A stretch of 64,000 nt of DNA from Spartobacteria bacterium (GTDB taxonomy: Bacteria > Verrucomicrobiota > Verrucomicrobiia > Chthoniobacterales > UBA10450), in NCBI GenBank assembly GCA_003167365.1, contig PMTM01000008.1:62001-126000 (forward strand). Reading direction: 5' to 3'. The position numbers and the translations under genes were made by a program. The notes beneath the pieces are model-generated. The model was not told where the DNA came from. It did no database searches and was given only the letters and a program-made list of their open reading frames with translations. This document shows positions 7,250 through 16,380 of the stretch, in pieces. Numbering within the stretch: position 1 is the first letter of the stretch; the number at the start of each line of letters is the position of its first letter.

Positions 7250-9994
7250 ATGAGCCAGAATTATAAAAATACGCTTAATCTTCCGCGCACGGATTTTCCG
7301 ATGAAGGCGAATCTGGCCGCACGTGAGCCAGAGATGCTCAAACGCTGGAACGAAACGCGTCTCTACCAGCAAATCCAAAAGTCACGGCAGGATCGGCCAT
7401 CGTTTGTTCTGCACGACGGACCGCCGTTCGCCAATGGCGACGTCCACATGGGCACCGCGCTCAACAAGATTCTCAAAGATTTCGTTGTGAAATCGCAAAC
7501 CATGCTCGGCAAACGCGCGCCTTATGTTCCCGGTTGGGACTGCCACGGTTTGCCCATCGAGTACAAAGTCGTCAAAGAGTCGCGCGATCTGTCGCCGCTC
7601 GAAGTGCGCAAGAAATCGGAAGCTTTCGCCCGCAAATATGTCGATCTTCAACGCGATCAATTCAAACGGCTCGGCGTCTTCGGCGATTGGGAAAATCCAT
7701 ATCTCACCATGGATCCCAAATATGAAGCCGAGATTCTTCGCGCTTTCGCCGTCTTCGTTGAAAAGAATCTCGTTTATCAATCGAAGAAACCGGTTTTCTG
7801 GAGCACCGGCGCTCAGACCGCGCTGGCCGAGGCCGAAGTTGAATATCAGGAGCGGGACGACACCGCGGTTTACGTGAAGTTTCCTATAACCAGTGGCGAG
7901 CTGGCTGGCAAAGCGAGCATCGCCATTTGGACAACCACGCCTTGGACTTTGCCCGCGAATCTCGCTATCGCGGTTCATCCAAAAGAACTTTATATCGTCC
8001 AGGAGTTTTCGCGTGACGGCGCTTCCGAAACGTTACTGCTCGCCGATAAACTTATTCCGCTATTCTGCGCGAACACAAAATTCCAACCAGCCGGCGAACC
8101 ACTGCAATCATTTCCTGGCAGCAAGATCGACAAGATAAAAGCGCGTCATCCATTCCTCGATCGCGATTCGATCGTGCTCGCCGCCGATTTTGTCACGATG
8201 GACAGCGGCACAGGTTGCGTCCACATCGCGCCCGGTCACGGCGCAGACGACTATTCGTTAGGCAGCAAGAATGGATTGTCGATCCTGTCACCGGTCGATG
8301 ATCACGGCCGTTTCACTGAGGAAGCCGGTTTGCCAAATCTGGTTGGCAAATACGTCTTCGACGCCAACCTCGACATCGTCAATTTGTTGCGCGAGCGCGG
8401 CATGCTCCTCGCCGAACAAAGGTATCATCATTCGTATCCGTACTGCTGGCGCTCAAAGACGCCGATCATCTTTCGTGCGGTCGAACAATTCTTCATTCGC
8501 ATCGACGACCTCCGCGGCAAAGCACTCGACGCCATTCACAACGAAGTGAAATGGATTCCGGCCTGGGGCGAAAATCGCATTGCCGGGACAGTTGAATCAC
8601 GGCCCGATTGGGTGATCTCGCGACAGCGAAGTTGGGGTGTGCCGCTTCCGGTTTTTTATTCGAAGGACGACAAGGTAATCCTCGATCCGAAAATCATTCG
8701 CAAGCTCGCCGATCTTGTGGCCGAGCGTGGTTCGAATCTTTGGTTCGAGCTGAACGATGCCGATCTTGCGCGCGAATTGAGTTTGCCGGAAGGCACAACG
8801 CATCGCAACGACACGATCGATGTCTGGATCGACAGCGGCGTTTCGCACGAAGCCGTCGTGAAGAAACGAATGGGCGTCGAGCAATCGGACATGTATCTCG
8901 AAGCGACTGATCAACATCGCGGCTGGTTTCAGTCGTCTTTATTGACCAGCATCGCGCTCAACGGCCGCGCGCCGTACAAAACCTGCGTCACGCACGGTTT
9001 CGTGGTTGATGTTGACGGAAAGAAGATTTCCAAGTCGAGCACTTACGATAAGCCAATGGATGCCGGCCATTTCGTCGGCAAACATGGGGCCGATCTCGTT
9101 CGCCTTTGGGCGAGCAGCATCAATTACGTCGACGACGTTCCGTTCTCGGAAGAAATGTTCACGCGACTTGGAGACACTTATCGGCGCATTCGCAACACGC
9201 TGCGTATTTTGCTTGGAAATCTCCACGACTTTCCTGTAGCCGGCGTCGTCGACGCCGGGCCGCGGTCACCGACTGCGGCTACAACATTAGTCGACCGTTG
9301 GATTTTGCATCAGCTCGATAACGCAATCGCCGATTGCCGATCCGCTTATGAAGCGTTTGAGTTTCATAAAGTTTATCACACGCTCAATCAATTCTGCGCG
9401 GTCGATCTGAGCAGTCTTTACATCGACATCACCAAAGACCGGATGTATTGCGACGCGCCCGATTCGGCGCGCCGCCGCGCGACGCAAGCGGCCATGCACG
9501 AAATCTTCGATGCGCTGTGCCGGTTGCTCGCGCCGGTTCTCGCGTTCAGCGCGGAGGAAGCGTGGGGATATTCGAACGTCGGCGCGTCGATTCACACGCA
9601 GGAGTTTCCGCAATCGCAAGATCGACATCGCGATTCGAGCGAGCAGGTTACGGAGTTGCTGAAGCTGCGCGGCGTCATCGGTCAGGCGATTGAGAAGGCC
9701 CGTCAGGAAAAATTGATCGGCAACGCGCTTGAAGCGGCGGTTGTTTTGGGGTCGAACTCCGAAGCTACGGCGAAGATCGACAAAGAGGAGCTGGAGGAAT
9801 TTTTCATTCTGAGCGGTTTGACCATCGAGCAGGCAAAAGAACCAAGCGCTTCAATTTCGAAAACGTCTTACAAGAAATGCGCGCGCTGCTGGCGGCATCG
9901 TCCGACTGTTGGTGCGAGCAAAGAGCATCCGGATTTGTGCGATCGCTGCGAATGTGTAATAACGCGCGTGGCCAGCACGCCAACATTGACATGA
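7250..9994 (+). CDS. ileS: isoleucyl-tRNA synthetase
   Basis: The class I aminoacyl-tRNA synthetase charges tRNA-Ile in the cytoplasm. The 914-residue product has the HIGH-type motif as HMGT (about residues 66-69) after DGPPFANGDV. The editing (CP1) domain contains TTPWTLPANLA. The KMSKS-type loop is KISKS (about 592). A C-terminal zinc finger has CARC and CDRC pairs. Length and order match bacterial type I IleRS. I chose the ATG at 7250 (MSQNYKNTLNLPRTDFPMKA) because conserved sequence begins there, although an in-frame start exists 42 bp upstream. The stop overlaps the start of lspA (ATGA). Confidence 0.97.
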   Translation: MSQNYKNTLNLPRTDFPMKANLAAREPEMLKRWNETRLYQQIQKSRQDRPSFVLHDGPPFANGDVHMGTALNKILKDFVVKSQTMLGKRAPYVPGWDCHGLPIEYKVVKESRDLSPLEVRKKSEAFARKYVDLQRDQFKRLGVFGDWENPYLTMDPKYEAEILRAFAVFVEKNLVYQSKKPVFWSTGAQTALAEAEVEYQERDDTAVYVKFPITSGELAGKASIAIWTTTPWTLPANLAIAVHPKELYIVQEFSRDGASETLLLADKLIPLFCANTKFQPAGEPLQSFPGSKIDKIKARHPFLDRDSIVLAADFVTMDSGTGCVHIAPGHGADDYSLGSKNGLSILSPVDDHGRFTEEAGLPNLVGKYVFDANLDIVNLLRERGMLLAEQRYHHSYPYCWRSKTPIIFRAVEQFFIRIDDLRGKALDAIHNEVKWIPAWGENRIAGTVESRPDWVISRQRSWGVPLPVFYSKDDKVILDPKIIRKLADLVAERGSNLWFELNDADLARELSLPEGTTHRNDTIDVWIDSGVSHEAVVKKRMGVEQSDMYLEATDQHRGWFQSSLLTSIALNGRAPYKTCVTHGFVVDVDGKKISKSSTYDKPMDAGHFVGKHGADLVRLWASSINYVDDVPFSEEMFTRLGDTYRRIRNTLRILLGNLHDFPVAGVVDAGPRSPTAATTLVDRWILHQLDNAIADCRSAYEAFEFHKVYHTLNQFCAVDLSSLYIDITKDRMYCDAPDSARRRATQAAMHEIFDALCRLLAPVLAFSAEEAWGYSNVGASIHTQEFPQSQDRHRDSSEQVTELLKLRGVIGQAIEKARQEKLIGNALEAAVVLGSNSEATAKIDKEELEEFFILSGLTIEQAKEPSASISKTSYKKCARCWRHRPTVGASKEHPDLCDRCECVITRVASTPTLT

Positions 9995-10479
9995 AATACA
10001 TTCTTTTTCTTTCGCTGCCGCTTTATCTGCTGGATCTGGTGACGAAGACTTGTGTTCTTTGGAATATCAAGCCGGAGCAACCGCGTGCGGTCATTCCTGG
10101 TTTTTTCGATCTCGTTCACATTACTAACACCGGAGCCGCCTTTGGTTCGTTCAAGAACAACAACAATTTTTTTGTCATGCTCTCGATCCTGGCGTTGCTC
10201 TTTGTCGTAATACTTCTACTTCGTCGCAATACTCCGCCCGACAAGTGGCGCGACGTTTCGCTTGGCCTGCTGCTTGCCGGTGTGTTGGGAAATCTAACCG
10301 ACCGGTTGCTCTACGGACACGTAATCGATTTTCTCCTTTTCGATCTGCACATTCCCTATGCGCATCCGTGGCCGGCATTTAACGTGGCCGATTCCTGCAT
10401 CTGCGTCGCCGTTCTCTGTTTCATCATTCATTCCTTTCGATCAAATAAGAGACCGGTCGCCCCGGCGCCGTCGTTATAG
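9991..10479 (+). CDS. lspA: lipoprotein signal peptidase (signal peptidase II)
   Basis: LspA is an inner-membrane aspartic protease that cleaves prolipoprotein signal peptides. The 162-residue product has four hydrophobic segments and the family signatures NTGAAFGSF, GNLTDRLLYGHVIDF and FNVADSCI. The catalytic aspartates are about Asp113 and Asp134. The ATG overlaps the ileS stop codon in an ATGA arrangement. ileS-lspA is a common gene pair in bacteria, so translational coupling is likely. The C-terminus is short, as usual for the family. Confidence 0.96.
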   Translation: MKYILFLSLPLYLLDLVTKTCVLWNIKPEQPRAVIPGFFDLVHITNTGAAFGSFKNNNNFFVMLSILALLFVVILLLRRNTPPDKWRDVSLGLLLAGVLGNLTDRLLYGHVIDFLLFDLHIPYAHPWPAFNVADSCICVAVLCFIIHSFRSNKRPVAPAPSL

Positions 10480-10584
10480 CCCCGGCGCTCTGCCGCCGTG
10501 ATTAGAATCGGGTCGCCCCACAGAGCGAAGGGACTATAGCACTCGCATTGTGTTTCACGGAGCGAAGCGGCTACAGTAGCTGTG
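10480..10584. other. 105-bp spacer between lspA and cca
   Basis: The spacer includes cacggagcgaagcggctacag, a phrase that looks like part of a degenerate interspersed sequence, with a partial echo (cagagcgaaggg) 40 bp earlier. No gene is seen. Confidence 0.25.
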
Positions 10585-11928
10585 ATGAAAGGCGCGAAGG
10601 AAAACCTCTCACCGATGGAAAGAACTGCGCGCGAATTGGTCACGCGTCTGCGTGACTGCGGGCACGTCGCCTACTTCGCCGGTGGTTCGGTGCGTGATTT
10701 GGTTCGAGGTGAAACGCCCAAAGACATCGACATCGCCGCCGATGCGCGGCCGGAAGATGTGCAGAAAATATTTTCGCGTACTTACGCAGTCGGTGCGCAT
10801 TTTGGCGTCATCGTTGTTCTGGAAAACGAATTCCAATTCGAAGTCGCAACTTTTCGTTCCGACGATGTGTATATCGATGGAAGGCGGCCAACCGCCGTGC
10901 ATTTCTCGTCACCGGAGGAAGACGCGAAACGTCGCGACTTCACCATCAACGGGATGTTCTTCGATCCGATCGCGGGGGAAGTGATCGACTTTGTCGGCGG
11001 CCGCGCCGATCTCGAAGCGAAATTAGTGCGAGCGATCGGCGATCCGGCGCAACGTTTCGCCGAAGACCGGCTGCGAATGTTACGCGCTATTCGTTTCGCC
11101 ACCGTTCTCGATTACCAGATCGACAATCAAACGTGGGACGCGCTGGTTGCGAACGCAGGGTCAATCAAAGAGATCAGTGCCGAGCGCATTCGCGAAGAGC
11201 TGGTGCGCATTTTTCTTTCACCAAATCGCGTGCGCGGATGGGATTTGCTCGATGAGAGCGGCTTGTTCCGCGCGATTTTACCAGAGATCGAAGCGATGAA
11301 AGGCTGTGAGCAGCCGGAGCAATTTCATCCGGAGGGCGATGTCTTCCGGCACACGCGACTGATGCTCCAATTGTTACCCGAGAAAGTTTCAGTGCCGCTG
11401 GTTTTCAGCGTCCTCCTGCACGACGTGGCCAAACCGGTCACGGCGACGGTCGATGAAACCGGCCGCATCCGTTTCAACGGGCACGATCGCATCGGTGCGG
11501 AGATGACCGAGCAAATCATGGAACGATTGCGTTTTTCTCGCGCCGAGATCGACGCCGCAGGCGAGATGGTTCGGCAACACATGGTCTTCAAAGATGTGCC
11601 GTGCATGCGCGTCGCGAAATTGAAGCGTTTCATGGCGCGGCCGACTTTTGAAGAGGAGCTGGAATTGCATCGCGTCGATTGCGCGAGCAGCCATCGCATG
11701 ATGGACAATTACGAATTTCTCCTCGATAAACGTGAAGAATTCGCGAACGAGCCGATTATTCCGCCACCATTCGTGCGCGGAGAAGATCTCATTGCACTCG
11801 GTTTGCGGCCTGGCCCAAAGTTCGGCGAGATTCTCGAAGCAGTTGAGACTCACCAACTTGAAGGGGGTTTGCGCAATCGCGAGGAAGCGCTCGATTGGGT
11901 GAAGCGCGAATTTGCGTTGAAGGGTTGA
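10585..11928 (+). CDS. cca: CCA-adding tRNA nucleotidyltransferase / poly(A) polymerase family
   Basis: Class II nucleotidyltransferases of this kind add or repair the 3' CCA of tRNAs, or are poly(A) polymerases. The 447-residue product has the head motif GGSVRD (about 33-38) followed by the metal-binding DID (47-49). The RRDFTINGM motif, the ERLR-like EDRLRMLRAIRFA segment and a C-terminal HD domain (LLHDVAKP, about 278) follow. A GTG lies one codon before the chosen ATG. The tRNA-Sec in this window lacks an encoded CCA, which fits a need for CCA addition. Separating CCA-adding from poly(A) or split CC/A activity by sequence alone is not safe. Confidence 0.9.
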   Translation: MKGAKENLSPMERTARELVTRLRDCGHVAYFAGGSVRDLVRGETPKDIDIAADARPEDVQKIFSRTYAVGAHFGVIVVLENEFQFEVATFRSDDVYIDGRRPTAVHFSSPEEDAKRRDFTINGMFFDPIAGEVIDFVGGRADLEAKLVRAIGDPAQRFAEDRLRMLRAIRFATVLDYQIDNQTWDALVANAGSIKEISAERIREELVRIFLSPNRVRGWDLLDESGLFRAILPEIEAMKGCEQPEQFHPEGDVFRHTRLMLQLLPEKVSVPLVFSVLLHDVAKPVTATVDETGRIRFNGHDRIGAEMTEQIMERLRFSRAEIDAAGEMVRQHMVFKDVPCMRVAKLKRFMARPTFEEELELHRVDCASSHRMMDNYEFLLDKREEFANEPIIPPPFVRGEDLIALGLRPGPKFGEILEAVETHQLEGGLRNREEALDWVKREFALKG

Positions 11929-11949
11929 AGCGGTTTTGAAATTAAAGGC

Positions 11950-11973
11950 CAAACATCGAACATTGAACTTACG
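11950..11973. repeat. short degenerate repeat motif before glgA-like gene
   Basis: The run ccaaacatcgaacattgaac just upstream of the start codon contains two near-identical 'catcgaac/cattgaac' units. A related run lies in the spacer at about 2312-2346. It probably belongs to a family of short interspersed repeats in this genome. Confidence 0.35.
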
Positions 11974-13425
11974 ATGAAGATTCTCATGGTCAGCCCGGAA
12001 GGGCCGCCACTTTCGCGCGCCGGCGCGATTGTCGACGTGCTGGATGCGCTGCCACGCGAGCTGCGGACGCGCGGGCATGAGGTTAGCGTGGCATTACCGT
12101 TTTATCGCGCGATCCGGGAGGACTCGAGTTTCAAGGAACGGGACACAGGGGTGACTCTCGATGTACGCGTCGGCGACAAGACTTACATCGCCGAGTATCT
12201 AGAAGGACGAAGCGCGAGCGGCGTGCAGTTATTCCTGATTCGATGCGATGAGTTTTTCGATCGGGACGGAATTTATGGCGAACATGGCGAGCTGTACGAA
12301 GATAACGCCGCGCGTTTCATTTTTCTTAGCAAAGCGGCGGTCGAACTGGCGCGGCGTTTAACGCCAACTCCGCAAATTCTTCATCTGCACGATTGGCCGC
12401 CGGCGCTCGTTCCGGTATTCGTGCATGGGCATCGTTTGCCATTCTCCACCGTGCTGACCATTCATCGCCTGGCTGAGCAAGGCAGCTTTTGGGGACTCGA
12501 TTTCAGTCTAACGAACTTACACGAGCGATTTTTCACCCTGCGTGGCGTCGAGTTTTTCGGCCGGATGAATTTTCTCAAGGCCGGAATTCTTTTCGCTGAC
12601 AAAATCACAACCGTCAGTGAAAGCTACAAACGCGAAATACTAACGCCGGAAGGCGGTTGCGGCCTCGAGGGCGTTCTGCGCGAAAACGCGCACAAACTTG
12701 TCGGGATTCTGCACGGCGCCGATTACACTCGCTGGAATCCCGAGACCGATCGCCTCCTTCCGGCAAATTACAATATCGAGTCGCTCGAAGGGAAACAGAT
12801 TTGCCGCGATGCGCTTTTGGCGGAGCTGCAACTTGCACCGACGCCGCAAGGGCCGGTTTATGGAATGGTCACGCGCGTGGTCGAAGAAAAGGGATTTGAG
12901 ATTTTGATGCCCGCCCTGGATCGCCTGCTGTCGGATGATGTCAGATTGATTATTCTCGGCGAAGGCGATCCCGCTTATGAGACGGCACTGGCGGTCGCGG
13001 CCCGAAAGTTTGCGGGGAAATTCGCTTACCAAAGAAATTACGACGCGCGGCTTGCTCACCTAATTGAAGCAGGCATGGATATCAGCTTGATCCCGTCGCG
13101 CATCGAACCTGCCGGATTGAGCGCGATGTACAATCTGAAATATGGAGCGCTTCCGGTCGCGCGCGCAGCCGGCGGAATCCACGAGATCATCGAGGATTAC
13201 GATCCGACCGTCGATCGCGGTTACGGTTTTCTTTGCTACGAGTATTCGACCGAAGCATTCTGGGATTCGATCAAGCGGGCACGTGAGGTTTTCCGCAATC
13301 AGGAATTATGGACGGTGTTAGTGCGCCGCGCGATGTCGCGCGATTTTTCGTGGGAAGCGGCGGCGCAACGTTACGAACAACTTTACGCGGAGCTGGTAGG
13401 CGCGGGCGAGAAAGCGGCCGCGTAA
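11974..13425 (+). CDS. glgA: glycogen/starch synthase-like glycosyltransferase (GT5)
   Basis: The 483-residue GT-B protein aligns in plan with GlgA, which extends alpha-1,4-glucan from ADP-glucose. The N-terminus MKILMVSPEGPPLSRAGAIV corresponds to the KTGGL donor-binding segment, but reads R15-A-G-A-I instead of K15-T-G-G-L. The C-terminal signature SRIEPAGLSAMYNLKYGALP (about 376-395) is a good match to the GlgA EPCGL...YG.LP motif, including the catalytic Glu. LHDWPPALVP corresponds to the acceptor-side HDWH region. No other glycogen gene is nearby. Function is probably alpha-glucan synthesis, but the altered N-terminal motif leaves donor use open. Confidence 0.8.
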   Translation: MKILMVSPEGPPLSRAGAIVDVLDALPRELRTRGHEVSVALPFYRAIREDSSFKERDTGVTLDVRVGDKTYIAEYLEGRSASGVQLFLIRCDEFFDRDGIYGEHGELYEDNAARFIFLSKAAVELARRLTPTPQILHLHDWPPALVPVFVHGHRLPFSTVLTIHRLAEQGSFWGLDFSLTNLHERFFTLRGVEFFGRMNFLKAGILFADKITTVSESYKREILTPEGGCGLEGVLRENAHKLVGILHGADYTRWNPETDRLLPANYNIESLEGKQICRDALLAELQLAPTPQGPVYGMVTRVVEEKGFEILMPALDRLLSDDVRLIILGEGDPAYETALAVAARKFAGKFAYQRNYDARLAHLIEAGMDISLIPSRIEPAGLSAMYNLKYGALPVARAAGGIHEIIEDYDPTVDRGYGFLCYEYSTEAFWDSIKRAREVFRNQELWTVLVRRAMSRDFSWEAAAQRYEQLYAELVGAGEKAAA

Positions 13426-13610
13426 ATTAATTGTCGATCTTCGGCCGCGCGCAATCCGTCCGAATAAACGCAGGGACGTCGCGTCAAATTGTGCCACTGA
13501 AACAAGCGCAAATTGACATGGGATTTGAGACTGCACTCACACAAGACTCCGCAAGTTCTTGCAATCCACAAGGCTTTGGTATCTCCTCGGCAGTTCCCAT
13601 CCATGACGCC

Positions 13611-14837
13611 ATGATCAGGTTGCCGTCGCCGCTCAAGTCACTGCTGGCTGGGCTGCTTTTGACCTTGGCGCAAATCGTTGTCGCGGTTTGGCTGCTCGCT
13701 CCGGAAGGCTCGTTCTCGGATCGATACGCCACTCTCGTTCAGCATGACGGTTATTGGTTTATGAACATCGTGGACCGCGGTTACGCTACGACTGTCCCGC
13801 CGATCGATCACAAAGTGATGGAAGTATCGAACGTCGCATTTTTTCCGGCTTATCCAGGAATCGCGGCTTTTCTTCGTCGTGGATTGAATTTGGAAACGTC
13901 AACCGCGCTCCTTGTCACTTCCCAAGCGGCGGCCTGGGGCTTTTGGAGTTACTTCTTTCTTTTTTGTGAACGCTGGAATCTTTCTCCCACGCTCCAAATT
14001 TTCGGCGCGATGTCGATCTTCGCGCACCCGGCTGCGTTCTTCCTCATCGCCGGCTATTCCGAATCGCTTTTTCTCATGGGCATCGTTGGCTTCGTTTATT
14101 GGAGCGGCGCGGAGGGGCGGTCCGCGAAGATCTGGGCGGCGTTGCACGGCATCCTGATGTCGGCGACGCGGATCGCCGGAGTTATCTGCGCGGCTTACCC
14201 GATTGTTGAGAAAATGTTTCGCGAAGGCTGGAATGGATTGCGTGACTGGCGTGGATGGTTGAAGCGATACCGATCGGCCATTGCGCTGACCGTCGCAGCC
14301 ACTTCAGGAGCGGTTTTGTTTTTTGTCTATTGCCAGCTTCGTTGGGGTCATTGGAACATGTACATGCTCACGCAGTCGGCCGGTTGGGCGATTACTCCCG
14401 ATTATTTCGCGGTATTCAAACCATCGAGTTATCACTGGTTGCTGCCGGAGTTGAACGACCCGACCGAGATGAGTCAAATGTCGATGACAGTGACCGCGCT
14501 ACTCTTCGTCGGGATCGCGCTGGCTGAGCTTTTGCCGGTGGTTCGGCGAAGCAGCACGATAGCGACGCGCGCGGGTATTTACTTTTGTGCGGTCGCGATT
14601 TATTACATTTCAGTCAGCGGCGTGGCCTGTGTCGGAATGGAAAGCATGTTGCGTTACAGTTTCTGTGCGCACGCATTAATCGTGCTGGCGCTTTTGCAGC
14701 TTTTGACTAACGTGCGAGTCCCTTCAACGCTCGTTCGGGCCTTCGGGATAGGCACGATGGCGCTCATCAGCGCGATCGGTTTCAGCGTGCAAGGATGGTA
14801 CGTCTGGAATTTCACGCGAGGAAATTGGGTGGCGTAA
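13611..14837 (+). CDS. multi-pass membrane glycosyltransferase, PIG-V/mannosyltransferase-like (GT-C)
   Basis: The product has about 8-10 hydrophobic segments and an early luminal-type motif, [15 protein letters not shown], like the 'WDxxWY' loop of PIG-V-type mannosyltransferases. [10 protein letters not shown] and SRIAGVICA-like SATRIAGV segments are also typical of that family. It would transfer a sugar from a lipid-linked donor at the outer face of the inner membrane. The open frame extends upstream to 13431 (TTG), with another ATG at 13518. I chose the ATG at 13611 because it directly precedes the first transmembrane segment. The next gene starts 4 bp after the stop, so the two are probably co-expressed. 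Confidence 0.7.
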   Translation: MIRLPSPLKSLLAGLLLTLAQIVVAVWLLAPEGSFSDRYATLVQHDGYWFMNIVDRGYATTVPPIDHKVMEVSNVAFFPAYPGIAAFLRRGLNLETSTALLVTSQAAAWGFWSYFFLFCERWNLSPTLQIFGAMSIFAHPAAFFLIAGYSESLFLMGIVGFVYWSGAEGRSAKIWAALHGILMSATRIAGVICAAYPIVEKMFREGWNGLRDWRGWLKRYRSAIALTVAATSGAVLFFVYCQLRWGHWNMYMLTQSAGWAITPDYFAVFKPSSYHWLLPELNDPTEMSQMSMTVTALLFVGIALAELLPVVRRSSTIATRAGIYFCAVAIYYISVSGVACVGMESMLRYSFCAHALIVLALLQLLTNVRVPSTLVRAFGIGTMALISAIGFSVQGWYVWNFTRGNWVA

Positions 14838-14841
14838 GAAA

Positions 14842-16371
14842 ATGAAGACATCTGTTGCAATCATTGGCGCCGGGCCGGCTGGATTGACGGCCGCATACCT
14901 TCTTTCGAAGAACCAGGTCGATGTCACCGTCCTCGAGGCCGATCCGATTTACGTCGGTGGAATTGCACGCACCGCCACTTACAAAGGTTTTGATTTCGAT
15001 ATCGGCGGTCACCGATTCTTTTCTAAATCGAAAGCGGTCGAGGATCTCTGGACGGAAATTTTACCGAACGACATGCTTCTACGCCCGCGATCTTCGCGAA
15101 TTTTCTACCGCGGAAAGTTTTTCTCTTATCCGCTCAAACCGTTCGAAGCACTGATGAAGCTGGGCGTGTTTCAATCGATCCTCTGCGTTCTTTCTTCCTT
15201 CAAGGCGCGCCTATTTCCTGTACGTAAACCGCGCAATTTTGAAGATTGGGTCAGCAATCAATTCGGCAAACGTCTCTTCAACATCTTCTTCAAGAGTTAC
15301 ACCGAAAAAGTTTGGGGAATGAGCTGCAAGGAAATCTCGGCCGATTGGGCATCGCAACGCATCAAAGGGCTTTCGCTCGGCAGCGCGATCAAGAACGCGC
15401 TCTTTCCGCAGCGACAACCGAAGGATAGAACCAAAGTCATCAAGACCCTGATCACTTCGTTTCGTTATCCGCGTAAAGGTCCCGGCATGATGTGGGAAGC
15501 GTGCGCGGAAAAAACGAAAGCGCTTGGCGGCGAGATTGAGATGGGCTGCAAAGTCGTAGGATGCGATTACGACCAAGCAAGATCGACATGGAGCGTTCGC
15601 TACAAAGATCGTCAAGGAAATTTGCAGACGCTCGAAGTTGAGCACGTGATTTCATCCGCGCCCATGCGCGAATTGGCGCGGGGAATATCCCCGGCGATTT
15701 CAGAGCGAGCAAAGCAGGCGGCGGACAGTCTCAGGTATCGCGACTTCCTCACCGTCATGTTGATTCTGAAAGAACGGAATGTTTTCGATGACAATTGGAT
15801 TTACATCCACGACCCGAGCGTAAAAGTCGGCCGCATTCAGAATTTCCGCTCCTGGTCGCCGGAAATGGTTCCCGACCCGGACAAAGCTTGTTACGGCCTG
15901 GAGTATTTCTGTTTCGAACACGACGGCCTTTGGGATTCGAAGGATGAAGAGTTGATCGAATTGGCCAAACGCGAGCTCATTCAGATCGGTCTAGCCAAAG
16001 ATGGTGACGTGATGGATGGCTGCGTGGTGCGCCAGAAAAAAGCGTATCCGGTTTACGATGACAATTACGCGTGTCACGTGGACACGATTCGTGAAGAACT
16101 CGAAAGCCGTTATCCAAATTTGCACCTCGTCGGCCGAAACGGGATGCACAAATACAACAATCAGGATCACGCGATGATGACCGCGATGTTGTGCGTCGAG
16201 AATATTCTGGCCGACACGAAGCTCTACGATCTCTGGCAAGTGAATCAGGACGCCGAGTATCATGAAACCGGCGCCGCTGCGGGAAACGAAGCTCACGGCA
16301 GCGCATTACGGCTTGTTCCGACGCGCGTGGTGACGACGTCGCCCGCTTCGGAGTTCGCGCCGGAAAACTAA
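14842..16371 (+). CDS. FAD-dependent amine-oxidase-like protein, UDP-galactopyranose-mutase-like
   Basis: The 509-residue product begins with a dinucleotide-binding fold, [16 protein letters not shown], followed by [20 protein letters not shown], the pattern of NAD_binding_8/amine-oxidase flavoproteins found in polysaccharide loci. The segment [12 protein letters not shown] is characteristic of the UGM-like and protoporphyrinogen-oxidase-like branch. It may act on a nucleotide sugar or a lipid-linked intermediate, but the substrate is unknown. It starts 4 bp after the preceding membrane glycosyltransferase, so a joint role in glycan assembly is a fair inference. The C-terminal 40 residues are low in conservation features. 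Confidence 0.75.
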   Translation: MKTSVAIIGAGPAGLTAAYLLSKNQVDVTVLEADPIYVGGIARTATYKGFDFDIGGHRFFSKSKAVEDLWTEILPNDMLLRPRSSRIFYRGKFFSYPLKPFEALMKLGVFQSILCVLSSFKARLFPVRKPRNFEDWVSNQFGKRLFNIFFKSYTEKVWGMSCKEISADWASQRIKGLSLGSAIKNALFPQRQPKDRTKVIKTLITSFRYPRKGPGMMWEACAEKTKALGGEIEMGCKVVGCDYDQARSTWSVRYKDRQGNLQTLEVEHVISSAPMRELARGISPAISERAKQAADSLRYRDFLTVMLILKERNVFDDNWIYIHDPSVKVGRIQNFRSWSPEMVPDPDKACYGLEYFCFEHDGLWDSKDEELIELAKRELIQIGLAKDGDVMDGCVVRQKKAYPVYDDNYACHVDTIREELESRYPNLHLVGRNGMHKYNNQDHAMMTAMLCVENILADTKLYDLWQVNQDAEYHETGAAAGNEAHGSALRLVPTRVVTTSPASEFAPEN

Positions 16372-16380
16372 GACCGCAGA

